Counted from the stretch's first letter, positions 46,024 to 56,874 are shown. The stretch is 64,000 nt of DNA from PALSA-505 sp963702235 (GCA_963702235.1 CAVPBZ010000013.1:434001-498000); one strand, 5' to 3'. Notes: generated by a model from the sequence alone, not told the origin. Made by a program: numbers and translations.

Positions 46024-46225
46024 CGGCGATAGTCGGCCTTGCCGGTTTCATGTCGGTGTATCAAGTGTCTGATTACGGAGAGTTACGGTAATATTCCGCA
46101 CCGCTTCTTTGTCTTGCAACGGCAACTGATACTCGATTGTGTACGTCAGCGAATTGTCAGAGTCAAGCCGCGGGTATATGTTTGCTGACTAAATATACTT
46201 ACCCCAGCGGAAGGGCTGGCACCCC
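46024..46225. promoter_or_regulatory. AT-rich region upstream of lsr2
   Basis: 202 bases clearly richer in A/T than the rest of the window, with TTACGGTAATATTCC and GGTATATGTTTGCTGACTAAATATAC. Lsr2 binds AT-rich DNA, so autoregulation through this stretch is plausible. Promoter elements cannot be fixed. Confidence 0.5.
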
Positions 46226-46561
46226 ATGGCACAGAAGGTGAAGGTGACGGTCGTCTGCGACCTTCCCCACGAAGGAGAGGTCGAGGGTCAGGAGACTGTT
46301 CAGTTCTCCTTTGACGGCACCTCCTACGAGATCGACGTCTGCTCCAAGCACGCCAAGGAACTGCGTGAGAAGGTTGGGCAGTACGCGGATCATGCGCGCA
46401 AGGCAAGTGCGGGCGGCGGGCGGCGGCGCCGGTCGCGTACGGGACCGGGCCGTGAGCGCAGCGGGGAAATCAGGGCGTGGGCGAAGCAGCGCGGCTACAA
46501 GGTGAGTGAGCGCGGCCGCATTCCTGCCACGATCATTCAAGAGTACGAAGCATCGCACTAG
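46226..46561 (+). CDS. lsr2: Nucleoid-associated protein Lsr2
   Basis: 111 residues. N-terminal dimerisation domain (VKVTVVCDLPHEG, then FDGTSYEIDVCSKHA), a basic linker with GGRRRRSRTG, and the C-terminal DNA-binding domain with IRAWAKQRGYKVSERGRIPATIIQEYE, whose RGR loop inserts in the AT-rich minor groove. It silences AT-rich and foreign DNA. Standard length. Confidence 0.95.
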   Translation: MAQKVKVTVVCDLPHEGEVEGQETVQFSFDGTSYEIDVCSKHAKELREKVGQYADHARKASAGGGRRRRSRTGPGRERSGEIRAWAKQRGYKVSERGRIPATIIQEYEASH

Positions 46562-46715
46562 CACCGGAGCATGGGGACCGCTCGCTGGGGGGCGGGACCG
46601 CGCGCAGTCCGCGGTAGTCAATGCGTCCCGGCTGGCGCATGGAGATCTCCTCGCGTACCCCGGCGGCCCGCAGGCCGCGGCGGCCAGACATGAGCTGGTT
46701 GTTGCGGCTGCGGAG

Positions 46716-46744
46716 CGGCCCGCTGCCGCGCTGGCAGCGGGCCG
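46716..46744 (+). terminator. 12-bp hairpin, probable lsr2 terminator
   Basis: CGGCCCGCTGCC-GCGCT-GGCAGCGGGCCG, a perfect stem followed by TTCGC. It abuts the ClgR operator. No U-tract beyond TT. Confidence 0.6.
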
Positions 46745-46757
46745 TTCGCTTGCGGCG
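46744..46757. promoter_or_regulatory. ClgR-type operator upstream of clpC
   Basis: GTTCGC-TTGCG-GCG matches exactly the GTTCGC-N5-GCG operator described for Streptomyces ClgR, which activates clp and lon genes. It lies 176 bases before the clpC start and just upstream of a plausible promoter. Confidence 0.7.
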
Positions 46758-46932
46758 TACTCGGAACACGTAGGGCCCCTTACAGAGTTGGATGGGGTGA
46801 AGGCCCGTTGTCGGGGAACGTCTCCAGTGTGTACGTGCACGGACGGCGCTGCCCGGCACCTGTGGCTAGCATGCGGAAGGGAAGAGGCCGGACATCCCGG
46901 GCCTACACCGACCGCTCTGTGAGGAGCGCGAG

Positions 46933-49500
<2,568 letters not shown>

Positions 49501-49594
49501 GTCGGCAACCACACCCGGGCTGGCGACTGACGGCTTCGCCGAACGTCGCCTGCCCGGCAACCTGGTCACGGCTCGCAGCACTGACAGTAAGCAG

Positions 49595-49627
49595 ACGGGC
49601 CGTCCACCTGTTAGGTGGGCGGCCCGT
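49595..49627. terminator. Bidirectional terminator between clpC and mutY
   Basis: ACGGGCCGTCCACCT-GTT-AGGTGGGCGGCCCGT, a near-perfect 15-bp stem directly before the convergent mutY stop. It should stop both transcripts. Confidence 0.85.
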
Positions 49628-49634
49628 TCGCATG

Positions 49635-50651
49635 TCAGGTGCCGGGGAGGGTGAAGGTGCTGCCGGGGTGGACTTCTACCAGGCCGTCGGCTACGAGGCC
49701 GTCTAGGGCACGGGCTTGCTGTTGGGGGTCGGGCCAGGCGCGGGCGAGAGTGCCGGCAGTGACGGGGGTGGTGGTTTCGCGGAGGATGGCTAGGAGGGCG
49801 CCGCGGCACTGGCGGTCGGTGCCGGCGTAGCGCTGCCCGGCGCGCCGCTCCGGCGCCTGCGGCTGGCCGGACAGCCGCCACGAGCAGCCGGCCGCTACCG
49901 GGCATTCGGCGCAGCGCGGGCGGGCGGACGTGCAGACGAGCGCGCCGAGTTCCATCAGCGCCACCGACCACCGGGACGCCACCCCCGGATCGGCGGGCAG
50001 CAGCGACTCGGCCAGCCGGGCCTCGGCGGCCGACAGGTGAGCCGCCGGGAACTGGGTGCCGGTGACCAGGCGGGCGAGCACGCGGCGGACGTTGGTGTCG
50101 AGGATCGCGTGCCGCTGGCCGAAGGCGAAGCTGGCCACCGCGGCCGCGGTGTAGCTGCCGATGCCCGGCAGGCCCAGCAGGTCCTCGAGACGGGCGGGTA
50201 CCGCACCGCCGTACTGCCGGGCCAGGATGCAGGCGGCGGCGTGCAGCCGCAGCGCCCGGCGCGGGTAGCCGAGCCGTCCCCACTGCCTGACCGCCTCGCC
50301 GGGCGGAGCGGCGGCCAGCGCAGCCGGCGTCGGCCAGCGCTGCAGCCAGGCGTGGTAGGCCGGCAGCACCCGGGCCACCGGTGTCTGCTGCAGCATGACC
50401 TCGCTGACCAGCACCGCCCAGGGGGACGCGCCTGGCCCGCGCCACGGCAGATCCCGCCGGTGCGCCGCGTACCAGGACAGGACCGCCTCCTGCTGCCCGG
50501 CCGCCTCGCGCTGCCCGGCCGCCTCGCGCTGCCCGGCCGCCTCGCGCTGCCCGGCCGCCTCGTGCTGCCCGGCCGCCTCGTGCTGCCCGGCCGCCTCCTG
50601 CGGCCCAGGCGCCTGGTGCTGCCGGGTCGCCTGATGCTGCCGGAACGTCAC
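49635..50651 (-). CDS. mutY: A/G-specific adenine glycosylase MutY
   Basis: 338 residues. It removes adenine mispaired with 8-oxoguanine. The catalytic Glu is in VSEVMLQQTPVARV, HhH and Asp in GIGSYTAAAVASFAFGQRHA and LDTNVRRVL, and the iron-sulfur cluster in CTSARPRCAECPVAAGC (C-x6-C-x2-C-x5-C). The N-terminus carries six copies of EAAGQ(H/R/Q), and the C-terminal MutT-like domain is short, as in other actinobacteria. The GTG at 50651 has AAAAGG upstream. Confidence 0.9.
   Translation of the reverse strand: MTFRQHQATRQHQAPGPQEAAGQHEAAGQHEAAGQREAAGQREAAGQREAAGQQEAVLSWYAAHRRDLPWRGPGASPWAVLVSEVMLQQTPVARVLPAYHAWLQRWPTPAALAAAPPGEAVRQWGRLGYPRRALRLHAAACILARQYGGAVPARLEDLLGLPGIGSYTAAAVASFAFGQRHAILDTNVRRVLARLVTGTQFPAAHLSAAEARLAESLLPADPGVASRWSVALMELGALVCTSARPRCAECPVAAGCSWRLSGQPQAPERRAGQRYAGTDRQCRGALLAILRETTTPVTAGTLARAWPDPQQQARALDGLVADGLVEVHPGSTFTLPGT
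50490..50597. repeat. Six 18-bp tandem repeats in mutY
   Basis: Six head-to-tail copies of an 18-bp unit, coding for EAAGQ plus His, Arg or Gln. Variants are mostly at the last codon. Copy number can change without a frameshift. Confidence 0.9.
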
Positions 50652-50807
50652 GACTGAACCTTTTCCATCGTCACCGGGACCGTGCGCGTACCCACGACGA
50701 GAACAGGCGGAGGAAAAGGGCCACGCGGCCGATCGTCGCATGCCCGGTCTCCGGCACCGCCGGCGGGTCGGCGGGATTAGCCGTGGCCGGCTCGGCATAC
50801 TGGCCCC

Positions 50808-51551
50808 ATGGATCCGATTACCCCGCGTAACCGGAGCCGGTCGGTGGAACCCGATGTCTACTGGCGCCGGAGGCTGTTCGCCCTTGCTGCGGGCCTGGCC
50901 GTATTCGGCCTGCTCGCCTGGGCGGTGGGCGGTGCCGCCAGCACCCGTCAGACCGCGGCGACGACGTCGCTGAACACCCCGCCCCCGCAGCCGAAGGTCA
51001 CGCCGGTGGCCGCGTCGCCGACCCCGTCGGTCACATCGTCGCCCAGCCCGTCCGCCACCGGGACACCCGGCAGCCACAAGAAGCACGGCAAGAAGCACGC
51101 GGGCAAGCCCAGCAAGGCGCAGGCCAAGCACGCCGCCGCAGCGGCCGGCCGCCCGGCCGGCAGCGGCTGCCCGGCCGGCGACGTGGTGATCACCATGACG
51201 GCCAGCAGTAACAGCTACGGCGCCAGGGCGCGTCCGGAGTTCAGTCTCGACCTGGTGTCCACCGACAGCCGCACCTGCACGATTGACACCGGCAGCAGGC
51301 ACCTGGCCCTGGTCATCGCGTCCGGCGGCGTCAGGGTCTGGGGCTCGGCTGACTGCGCCGGGAAGCCCGGGGCATCGGTGACCACGAAGCTGAAGCGAGG
51401 CGTGCCGCTGCCGCTGCGCTTCTCCTGGAAGCGGGAGCTGTCCGCTCCGGGCTGCCGGGGAACGCCGACGCCGGCCCGGCCGGGCACCTACACGGCGACC
51501 GCGTCCGACGGGCGGCTGCACAGCCGGACGCTGACGTTCGTGCTCCGCTGA
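50808..51551 (+). CDS. Membrane-anchored protein of unknown function
   Basis: 247 residues. A single transmembrane helix (~23-45, RLFALAAGLAVFGLLAWAVGG) with cytoplasmic N-terminus, a Pro/Ser/Thr and Lys-rich linker (KKHGKKHAGK), then a Cys-containing beta-rich domain (DVVITMTASSNSYG, PEFSLDLVSTDSRTC, a late GTYTATASDGRLHS) facing outside. Similar proteins sit between mutY and radA in other actinobacteria. I see no catalytic motif. Confidence 0.8.
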   Translation: MDPITPRNRSRSVEPDVYWRRRLFALAAGLAVFGLLAWAVGGAASTRQTAATTSLNTPPPQPKVTPVAASPTPSVTSSPSPSATGTPGSHKKHGKKHAGKPSKAQAKHAAAAAGRPAGSGCPAGDVVITMTASSNSYGARARPEFSLDLVSTDSRTCTIDTGSRHLALVIASGGVRVWGSADCAGKPGASVTTKLKRGVPLPLRFSWKRELSAPGCRGTPTPARPGTYTATASDGRLHSRTLTFVLR

Positions 51552-51581
51552 GCCCGCCCGCCCGCGGTCCCGGCCGGCGGG

Positions 51582-53006
51582 TCAGTCACCCGGCCGGGGG
51601 CAGTCGCCGAGCGCCGCGGCGATCGCCGCCGACACGTCGGCGACCTCCCTGATCTCCATCGGCTCGCCCGGCGCGTCCTGATCCGCGGCGTCGGCCGGCA
51701 GCGCACCGGAGGCGGCCGGCACCAGCGCCCGCCGGAAACCGAGCCGCTGCGCCTCCGCCACCCGCCGGGTCAGGCCCGGCACCCGGCGTACCTCGCCGGC
51801 CAGGCCGACCTCGCCGATGGCCACGATGTCACCGGGGACGCTCAGGCCCACGGTCGAGCTCGCGATGGCCAGCGCGACCGCGAGGTTAACGGCCGGCTCG
51901 TAGAGCCTGACCCCGCCGACCGTCGCCGCGTACACCTCGAACCCGTTCAGCTTCAGCCCGGTCCTGCGCTTGAGCACGGCGACGAGCATCCCCACCCGGG
52001 CCGCGTCGAGCCCGGAGGTGACCCGGCGCGGGATCTCGGCCTGGGTGTACCCGACCAGCGCCTGCACCTCGGCCAGTAGGGCGCGGCGGCCCTCCTGGGC
52101 CACCGTCACGCAGGTCCCCGGCACCGGCTCGCAGCGCTGTGACAGGAACAGCGAGCTGGGGTCCGGCAGCCCGATCAGGCCGTACTCGCCGAGGTCGAAG
52201 CAGCCGATCTCGTCGGTGGGCCCGTACCTGTTCTTGACCGCCCGCACGATCCGCAGCTGCGAATGCCGGTCGCCCTCGAAGTGCAGCACCACATCGACCA
52301 GGTGCTCCAGCGCCCGCGGCCCGGCGATCGCGCCGTCCTTGGTCACGTGCCCGACGAGCACGGTGGTCATCATCCGCTCCTTGGCCACCGCGGCCAGCGC
52401 GGCCGCGACCGCCCGCACCTGGGTCACCCCGCCCGGCGTCCCGTCAACGTCAGGGGCGGCGATGGTCTGCACCGAGTCGACGACCAGCAGCCGGGGACTG
52501 ACCGCCTCGACGTGCCCCAGCAGCGCGGCCAGGCCGGACTCGGCCGCCAGGAACAGCTCCGCGTGCACGGCGCCGATCCGGTCGGCGCGCAGCCGGACCT
52601 GGCCGGCCGATTCCTCCCCGGTCACGTACAGCACCCGGCCGGCCCGCGCGGCCTGGGCGCACGCCTCCAGCAGCAGGGTCAACTTGCCCACCCCCGGCTC
52701 GCCGGCCAGCAGCAGCACCGCCCCCGGCACCAGGCCGCCGCCGAGCACCCGGTCCAGCTCGCCCAGCCCGGTGGGGCGGGCCAGCGCCGCGGTCACATCC
52801 ACCTGGCCGATCGGGACGGCAGGGGTGCTGACCGGCCCGGCGGTGACGGCCCGCAGCCCGGTGCGCGCCAGCGGCGGGGCGGCAGCCTCTTCCACCGTTC
52901 CCCACGCCTGGCACTCGCCGCACCGCCCCGCCCACTTCGACGTCCGCCAGTCGCAGCGGGTGCAGCGGAAGGCGGCCGGAGGCGAGCCGGCCGATGACTT
53001 AGCCAT
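51582..53006 (-). CDS. radA: DNA repair protein RadA (Sms), Walker A changed
   Basis: 474 residues. It aids branch migration in recombination. Zinc finger CTRCDWRTSKWAGRCGECQAWG, RecA-like core with GEPGVGK followed by Leu-Thr where Ser/Thr-Thr is expected (codon TTG at 52680-52682), Walker B LLVVDSVQTI, KNRYG (usually KNRFG), and a Lon-like tail with VAIGEVGLAGEVRRVPG. The Leu should weaken or abolish ATP binding. One base change from TCG would restore it. disA, often adjacent, is missing here. Confidence 0.93.
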   Translation of the reverse strand: MAKSSAGSPPAAFRCTRCDWRTSKWAGRCGECQAWGTVEEAAAPPLARTGLRAVTAGPVSTPAVPIGQVDVTAALARPTGLGELDRVLGGGLVPGAVLLLAGEPGVGKLTLLLEACAQAARAGRVLYVTGEESAGQVRLRADRIGAVHAELFLAAESGLAALLGHVEAVSPRLLVVDSVQTIAAPDVDGTPGGVTQVRAVAAALAAVAKERMMTTVLVGHVTKDGAIAGPRALEHLVDVVLHFEGDRHSQLRIVRAVKNRYGPTDEIGCFDLGEYGLIGLPDPSSLFLSQRCEPVPGTCVTVAQEGRRALLAEVQALVGYTQAEIPRRVTSGLDAARVGMLVAVLKRRTGLKLNGFEVYAATVGGVRLYEPAVNLAVALAIASSTVGLSVPGDIVAIGEVGLAGEVRRVPGLTRRVAEAQRLGFRRALVPAASGALPADAADQDAPGEPMEIREVADVSAAIAAALGDCPRPGD

Positions 53007-53117
53007 GACCGGAACGCTAGCGGGCGGGTCGGACAGTTGCCGCTGGCCTGTCCCGGCCGCGGTTCGGCATAAGCTAGCCCGGGTAGGCGAAACCGCCGTC
53101 ATCACCAGGGAGAAGCG

Positions 53118-54008
53118 TTGGCTAAGACCGCCGGGGGGCCGCGCACGCCGATCGCGCTGTCCACCAGCTCGGTCTATCCGGACAGCACTCCGGACGCGTT
53201 CGAGACCGCCGCCAGGCTCGGCTATGACGCCATGGAGGTCATGGTCTACACCGACCCGGTGAGCCAGAACGTGGACGTCCTGCAGCGGCTGTCGGACTAT
53301 CACCAGATTCCCGTGCTGGCCGTGCACGCCCCGTCCCTGCTGCTCACCCAGCGGGTCTGGGGCCGTGAGCCGTGGGGGAAGCTGATCCGCACCAAGGACG
53401 TGGCCGAGAAGCTCGGCGCCCGGGTGATCGTCCTGCACCCGCCGTTCCGCTGGCAGCGCGAGTATGCCCGCGACTTCGAGGTCGGCCTGGCCCGGATGAG
53501 CGAGGAAACCGACGTCGTCTTCACCGTCGAGAACATGTACCCGCTGCGGGCGCGGGGGACCGAGGTGGTGCCCTACGCACGGCACTGGGATCCGGTCGGC
53601 CAGGACTACCCGAACGTCACGCTCGACCTCTCCCACACCGCCGCATCCGGCTCGGACGCGATCGCCATGGCCGTCGCGCTCGGCGACCGGCTGACGCACG
53701 TGCACCTCGCCGACGGGACCGGCATGGCGATAGCCCCCGACGAGCACCTGGTCCCCGGCCGGGGCAACCAGCCGTGCGCCGAGCTGCTCGGGCGGCTGTC
53801 GGCCACCGGGTATCCCGGCATGGTCGTGCTCGAGGTCAACACCAGGCGCGCGCTGTCGAAGGCGGAGCGGGAGGCGGACCTCGCCGAGTCGCTGGCGTTC
53901 GCCCGCAAGCACCTCGGCTCGGCCAACGGCCAGGCCGCCACCGGTCAGGCCGCTACCGGGCCGGACGCCGCCCGGTCCGGGACCGCCGGGTCAGGACCGG
54001 CCGGATGA
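53118..54008 (+). CDS. TIM-barrel sugar phosphate isomerase/epimerase-like protein
   Basis: 296 residues of the AP endonuclease 2/xylose isomerase fold. STSSVYPDSTPDAFETAARLGYDAMEVM, VIVLHPPFRWQ, VFTVENMY, LDLSHTAASG and LTHVHLADGTG carry the Glu, His and Asp expected of the metal site. TTG start follows AGGGAGAAG. Ala/Gly/Thr-rich tail with an AATGQ repeat. Substrate unknown. Confidence 0.85.
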   Translation: MAKTAGGPRTPIALSTSSVYPDSTPDAFETAARLGYDAMEVMVYTDPVSQNVDVLQRLSDYHQIPVLAVHAPSLLLTQRVWGREPWGKLIRTKDVAEKLGARVIVLHPPFRWQREYARDFEVGLARMSEETDVVFTVENMYPLRARGTEVVPYARHWDPVGQDYPNVTLDLSHTAASGSDAIAMAVALGDRLTHVHLADGTGMAIAPDEHLVPGRGNQPCAELLGRLSATGYPGMVVLEVNTRRALSKAEREADLAESLAFARKHLGSANGQAATGQAATGPDAARSGTAGSGPAG

Positions 54009-54033
54009 CGGTGCGCCCCGCCGCCAGCGGCCC

Positions 54034-54459
54034 TCATGCTTCGAGGATGAGCGTCACCGGGCCCTCGTTGACCAGGGACACCTTCATGTACGCGCCGAAC
54101 ACACCCGTCTCCACCCGGGCCCCCAGCTCGCGCAGCGCGGACACGAACTCCGCCACCAGCGGCTCCGCCACCGGGCCAGGCGCCGCCGTCAGCCAGGACG
54201 GGCGGCGTCCCTTGCGGGTGTCCGCGTACAGCGTGAACTGGCTGATCACGAGCAGCGGCGCGGCCACGTCCGCGGCCGACCGCTCGCCATCCAGGATCCG
54301 CAGATGGTAGATCTTGCGCGCCAGGACTGCCGCCGTCTGCCGGGTGTCCGAGTGCGTCACGCCGACGAGCACCACCAGGCCGGGCTCGCGCAGCGACCCG
54401 GCAGTAACGTCATCAACGGTGACGCTCGCTTGGCTGACGCGCTGGACGACGGCTCGCAC
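54034..54459 (-). CDS. dtd: D-aminoacyl-tRNA deacylase
   Basis: 141 residues. Removes D-amino acids from tRNA. RAVVQRVSQASVTVDD start, LLVISQFTLYADTRKGRRPSW with the SQFT motif, and YMKVSLVNEGPVTLILE with the NxGPVT motif (Glu for Asp). The GTG at 54459 is only 19 bases from the start of the divergent BKACE gene. Confidence 0.92.
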   Translation of the reverse strand: MRAVVQRVSQASVTVDDVTAGSLREPGLVVLVGVTHSDTRQTAAVLARKIYHLRILDGERSAADVAAPLLVISQFTLYADTRKGRRPSWLTAAPGPVAEPLVAEFVSALRELGARVETGVFGAYMKVSLVNEGPVTLILEA

Positions 54460-54478
54460 GAGGATGCATTCTGCCCTG

Positions 54479-55330
54479 ATGACAACTGACACGCTCGCCG
54501 GATCCGGCACTACGCTCATCACCGTCGCCCCCACCGGCGCCGAGGCCGACAAGACGCGGCACCCCGCGCTGCCGGTGACCCTGGACGAGCTGGTGACCAC
54601 CGCCAGGGAGTGCGAGGCGGCCGGGGCGTCGGTGATCCACGTGCACATCAGGGACGACCAGGCGCGCCCCACCCTGGATCCGGCCAGGCTCAAGGACACC
54701 GTGGCCGCGCTGCGGGAGAACAGCACGCTGATCGTGCAGCTGTCCACCGGCGGAGCGGTCACCGACGCCTACGCCGACCGGCTGGCGGTCCTGGACGCGG
54801 GACTGGACGGCTGCTCGCTCACCTGCGGCACGGTGAACTTCGGCGACGAGGTGTTCATGAACCCGTGGCCGTTCATCCGCGAGCTGTACGCGCGCACCCA
54901 GGAACTGCACGTGGTGCCCGAGTTCGAGCTGTTCGACCTCGGCCACGTGGCGACGCTGCACCGGCTGCTGGACGAGCTCGGCGAGCCGTACGGCGGGCAC
55001 GTGCACTGCGACCTGGTGATGGGGGTACCCGGCGGGATGCGCGGCGACGCCGCCACCCTGGTCAGCGCCGTCGAGGCGCTGCCCGCCGGCGCCAGCTGGT
55101 CGGCCACCGGCATCGGCCGCACCACGCTGCCGGTGCTGTTCGCCGCGCTGTCGGCGGGCGGGCACCTGCGGGTCGGCATGGAGGACACGACCAGCTACGC
55201 GAAGGGCCGGCCGGTCACGGGCAACGCCGAGCTGGTCGGGCGCGCGGCGGCCCTCGCCGAGTTTTCCCAGCGTCCGCCCATGCGCCCGGACCAGGCGCGC
55301 GCCTTCCTCGGAGTCGGCGATCAGCACTGA
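54479..55330 (+). CDS. BKACE-family enzyme (DUF849), beta-keto acid cleavage
   Basis: 283 residues. BKACE enzymes cleave beta-keto acids with acetyl-CoA using a zinc site. VIHVHIRDDQARPTL (H-x-H), STGGAVT, VPEFELFDLGH and GHVHCDLVMGVPGGM carry the metal and substrate residues. No ribosome binding site is seen at the ATG (54479); a second in-frame ATG lies at 54464. Overlaps the next gene region. Confidence 0.88.
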   Translation: MTTDTLAGSGTTLITVAPTGAEADKTRHPALPVTLDELVTTARECEAAGASVIHVHIRDDQARPTLDPARLKDTVAALRENSTLIVQLSTGGAVTDAYADRLAVLDAGLDGCSLTCGTVNFGDEVFMNPWPFIRELYARTQELHVVPEFELFDLGHVATLHRLLDELGEPYGGHVHCDLVMGVPGGMRGDAATLVSAVEALPAGASWSATGIGRTTLPVLFAALSAGGHLRVGMEDTTSYAKGRPVTGNAELVGRAAALAEFSQRPPMRPDQARAFLGVGDQH

Positions 55331-56294
55331 GAACCCGGTCCTGGCCGAGGTCATCCGGTCAGGATTCATCGAGTCGGTCCACCGCGGCCCGGTCATCGCC
55401 CTCGGCGCCGACGGCAGCCCGGTGCTGCAGGCCGGCGCCGTGCACGAGCCGGTCCTGCCCCGGTCGTCCAACAAGCCGCTGCAGGCCGCGGCGATGGTCC
55501 GCTGTGGCCTGGGCCTGGACGGCAAGCTGCTGGCGCTGGCGGCGGCCAGCCATTCCGGCGAGGATTTCCACGTCGCCGGGGTGCGCGAGATCCTCGCCGG
55601 GGCCGGCCTGTCCGAAGCTGACCTGCAGTGCCCGCCCGGCCTGCCGATCGACGAGCCTGCCCAGCAGGCGATGATCCGCCGCGGCGCTCCGCCGGACCGG
55701 GTGCACATGAACTGCTCGGGCAAGCACGCGGCGATGCTGGCCACCTGCGTGGCCGCGGGCTGGCCGACCGGCAGCTACCGCGACCCGGCGCACCCGCTGC
55801 AGGCCGAGATCCGCCGCACCATCGAGCGGCTGGCCGGCCAGCCGGTGACGGCCGTCGGCGTGGACGGCTGCGGCGCCCCGCTGTTTGCCCTGCCGGTGTC
55901 CGGCCTGGCCCGCGCGTTCCGTGCCATGGTCCTGTCCGACCAGGGATCTCCCGAACGGGCAGTGGCCGATGCCATGCGAACCTACCCGGACTGGACGTCG
56001 GGGACGACACGGCCGGAGCGAGCGCTGATGGACGCCGTACCCGGGCTGCTGCTCAAGTCCGGCGCGGAGGGAGTCGAGGCGTTCGCGCTCGCCGACGGCC
56101 GCGCCGGGGCATTCAAGATCGACGACGGTGCCGGTCGGGCCAGGCCGCCGGTGACCGTCGCGCTGCTGCGGGCGCTCGGCGCGGACGCCGAGCCGGGCGC
56201 CGACGTCAGCGCCCTCGAGCGGGTGGCGCTGGCCGAAGTCCTGGGCGGCGGCCAGCGGGTCGGCGAGATCCGGGTGGTCATCGGCGCCCGCTGA
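55320..56294 (+). CDS. Asparaginase II-type amidohydrolase
   Basis: 324 residues if started at 55320. ENPVLAEVIRSGFIESVHRG is a normal family N-terminus but has no ATG, GTG or TTG before it; the first standard start (55422) would remove 34 conserved residues. GGAG at 55310-55313 stands six bases before an in-frame ATC at 55320. Later motifs include SSNKPLQAAAMVRCGL, AAASHSGEDFHV, MNCSGKHAAML and DGCGAPLFALP. It likely hydrolyses asparagine or a related amide. Confidence 0.85.
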   Translation: MSTENPVLAEVIRSGFIESVHRGPVIALGADGSPVLQAGAVHEPVLPRSSNKPLQAAAMVRCGLGLDGKLLALAAASHSGEDFHVAGVREILAGAGLSEADLQCPPGLPIDEPAQQAMIRRGAPPDRVHMNCSGKHAAMLATCVAAGWPTGSYRDPAHPLQAEIRRTIERLAGQPVTAVGVDGCGAPLFALPVSGLARAFRAMVLSDQGSPERAVADAMRTYPDWTSGTTRPERALMDAVPGLLLKSGAEGVEAFALADGRAGAFKIDDGAGRARPPVTVALLRALGADAEPGADVSALERVALAEVLGGGQRVGEIRVVIGAR

Positions 56295-56350
56295 CCCGGC
56301 TGGCGCTGACCCGGCCGGCGCTGACCCGGCCGGCGCTGACCCGGCCGGCC
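56286..56350. repeat. 15-bp tandem repeat after the asparaginase gene
   Basis: About four copies of GCGCTGACCCGGCCG; the first copies carry the asparaginase stop codon. It is a simple tandem repeat in the 3' region. Confidence 0.8.
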
Positions 56351-56361
56351 GCTAGCTGAGG

Positions 56362-56411
56362 TGCTTGCTCCGGATTTGCAGTTGCAAGCACCCCGGTGGG
56401 ATAATGGGCCC
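56362..56411 (+). promoter_or_regulatory. Promoter and inverted repeat of the XRE gene
   Basis: -35 TTGCAG (56376-56381) and -10 GATAAT (56400-56405), 18 bases apart, with the ATG six bases after the -10: a leaderless promoter. TGCTTGC (56362-56368) and GCAAGCA (56384-56390) form a 7-bp inverted repeat over the -35, a likely operator, perhaps for autoregulation. Confidence 0.65.
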
Positions 56412-56870
56412 ATGGTGAACGTCGATTCGATCGGTGAGTACATCAGGGAGCAGCGGGAGCTGGCCAAGATCTCGCTCCGCCAGCTCGCCCAGGCCGCCGG
56501 CGTCTCGAATCCCTACCTGAGCCAGATCGAGCGGGGGCTGCGCAGGCCGAGCGCGGAGATACTGCAGCAGATCGCCAAGGGGCTGCGGATTTCCGCGGAG
56601 GCGCTGTACGTCCAGGCGGGCATCCTGGAGGACCGTGCGCCGGACAGCGGGGTGCGATCGGCCGTGCTCGCCGACCCGGGCCTGTCCGAGCGGCAGAAGC
56701 AGATCATGCTGGAAATCTACGAGTCGTTCCGGACCGAGACCGCCGGGCTGGCCGAGCCGGTCAACGGGACGGTCCTGCCCCCCGAGGTGCTGGGTGAAAC
56801 CGGCGAGCCGGCCCTCAATACGCCGGGTCCCGACGCGGGTTCCAGCGTGTCCGGCGAACGGATAGCCTGA
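56412..56870 (+). CDS. XRE-family helix-turn-helix regulator
   Basis: 152 residues. VDSIGEYIREQRELAKISLRQLAQAAGVSNPYLSQIERG is the XRE domain (residues ~4-58), then KGLRISAEALYVQAGILE and a region to ~95 (KQKQIMLEIYESF-like), with a Gly/Ser/Pro tail. Similar proteins are conserved across actinobacteria. The ATG at 56412 is preferred over 56361 because of the leaderless promoter. Confidence 0.88.
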   Translation: MVNVDSIGEYIREQRELAKISLRQLAQAAGVSNPYLSQIERGLRRPSAEILQQIAKGLRISAEALYVQAGILEDRAPDSGVRSAVLADPGLSERQKQIMLEIYESFRTETAGLAEPVNGTVLPPEVLGETGEPALNTPGPDAGSSVSGERIA

Positions 56871-56874
56871 TCTC

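Larger units (their letters stand above)
46562..46932. other. lsr2-clpC intergenic region
   Basis: 371 bases. It holds a strong hairpin (46716-46744), a ClgR-type operator (46744-46757), and a possible clpC promoter with TTGTCG at 46808-46813 and GTACGT at 46831-46836 (17-base spacing). No gene. Confidence 0.5.

Noticed and set aside
46506..46922. A 138-codon plus frame between lsr2 and clpC
   Set aside because: It crosses the terminator hairpin and ClgR operator and has no protein-like pattern.
50490..50597. 18-bp array considered as a CRISPR or regulatory array
   Set aside because: It has no spacers and lies wholly inside the mutY reading frame.
49635..51521. A 628-codon minus frame extending mutY upstream
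   Set aside because: The upstream part is antisense to the membrane-anchored protein at 50808-51551, and a suitable GTG lies at 50651.
51582..53912. A 776-codon minus frame extending radA far upstream
   Set aside because: The extra N-terminal part is antisense to the TIM-barrel gene; the RadA zinc finger fixes the start at 53006.
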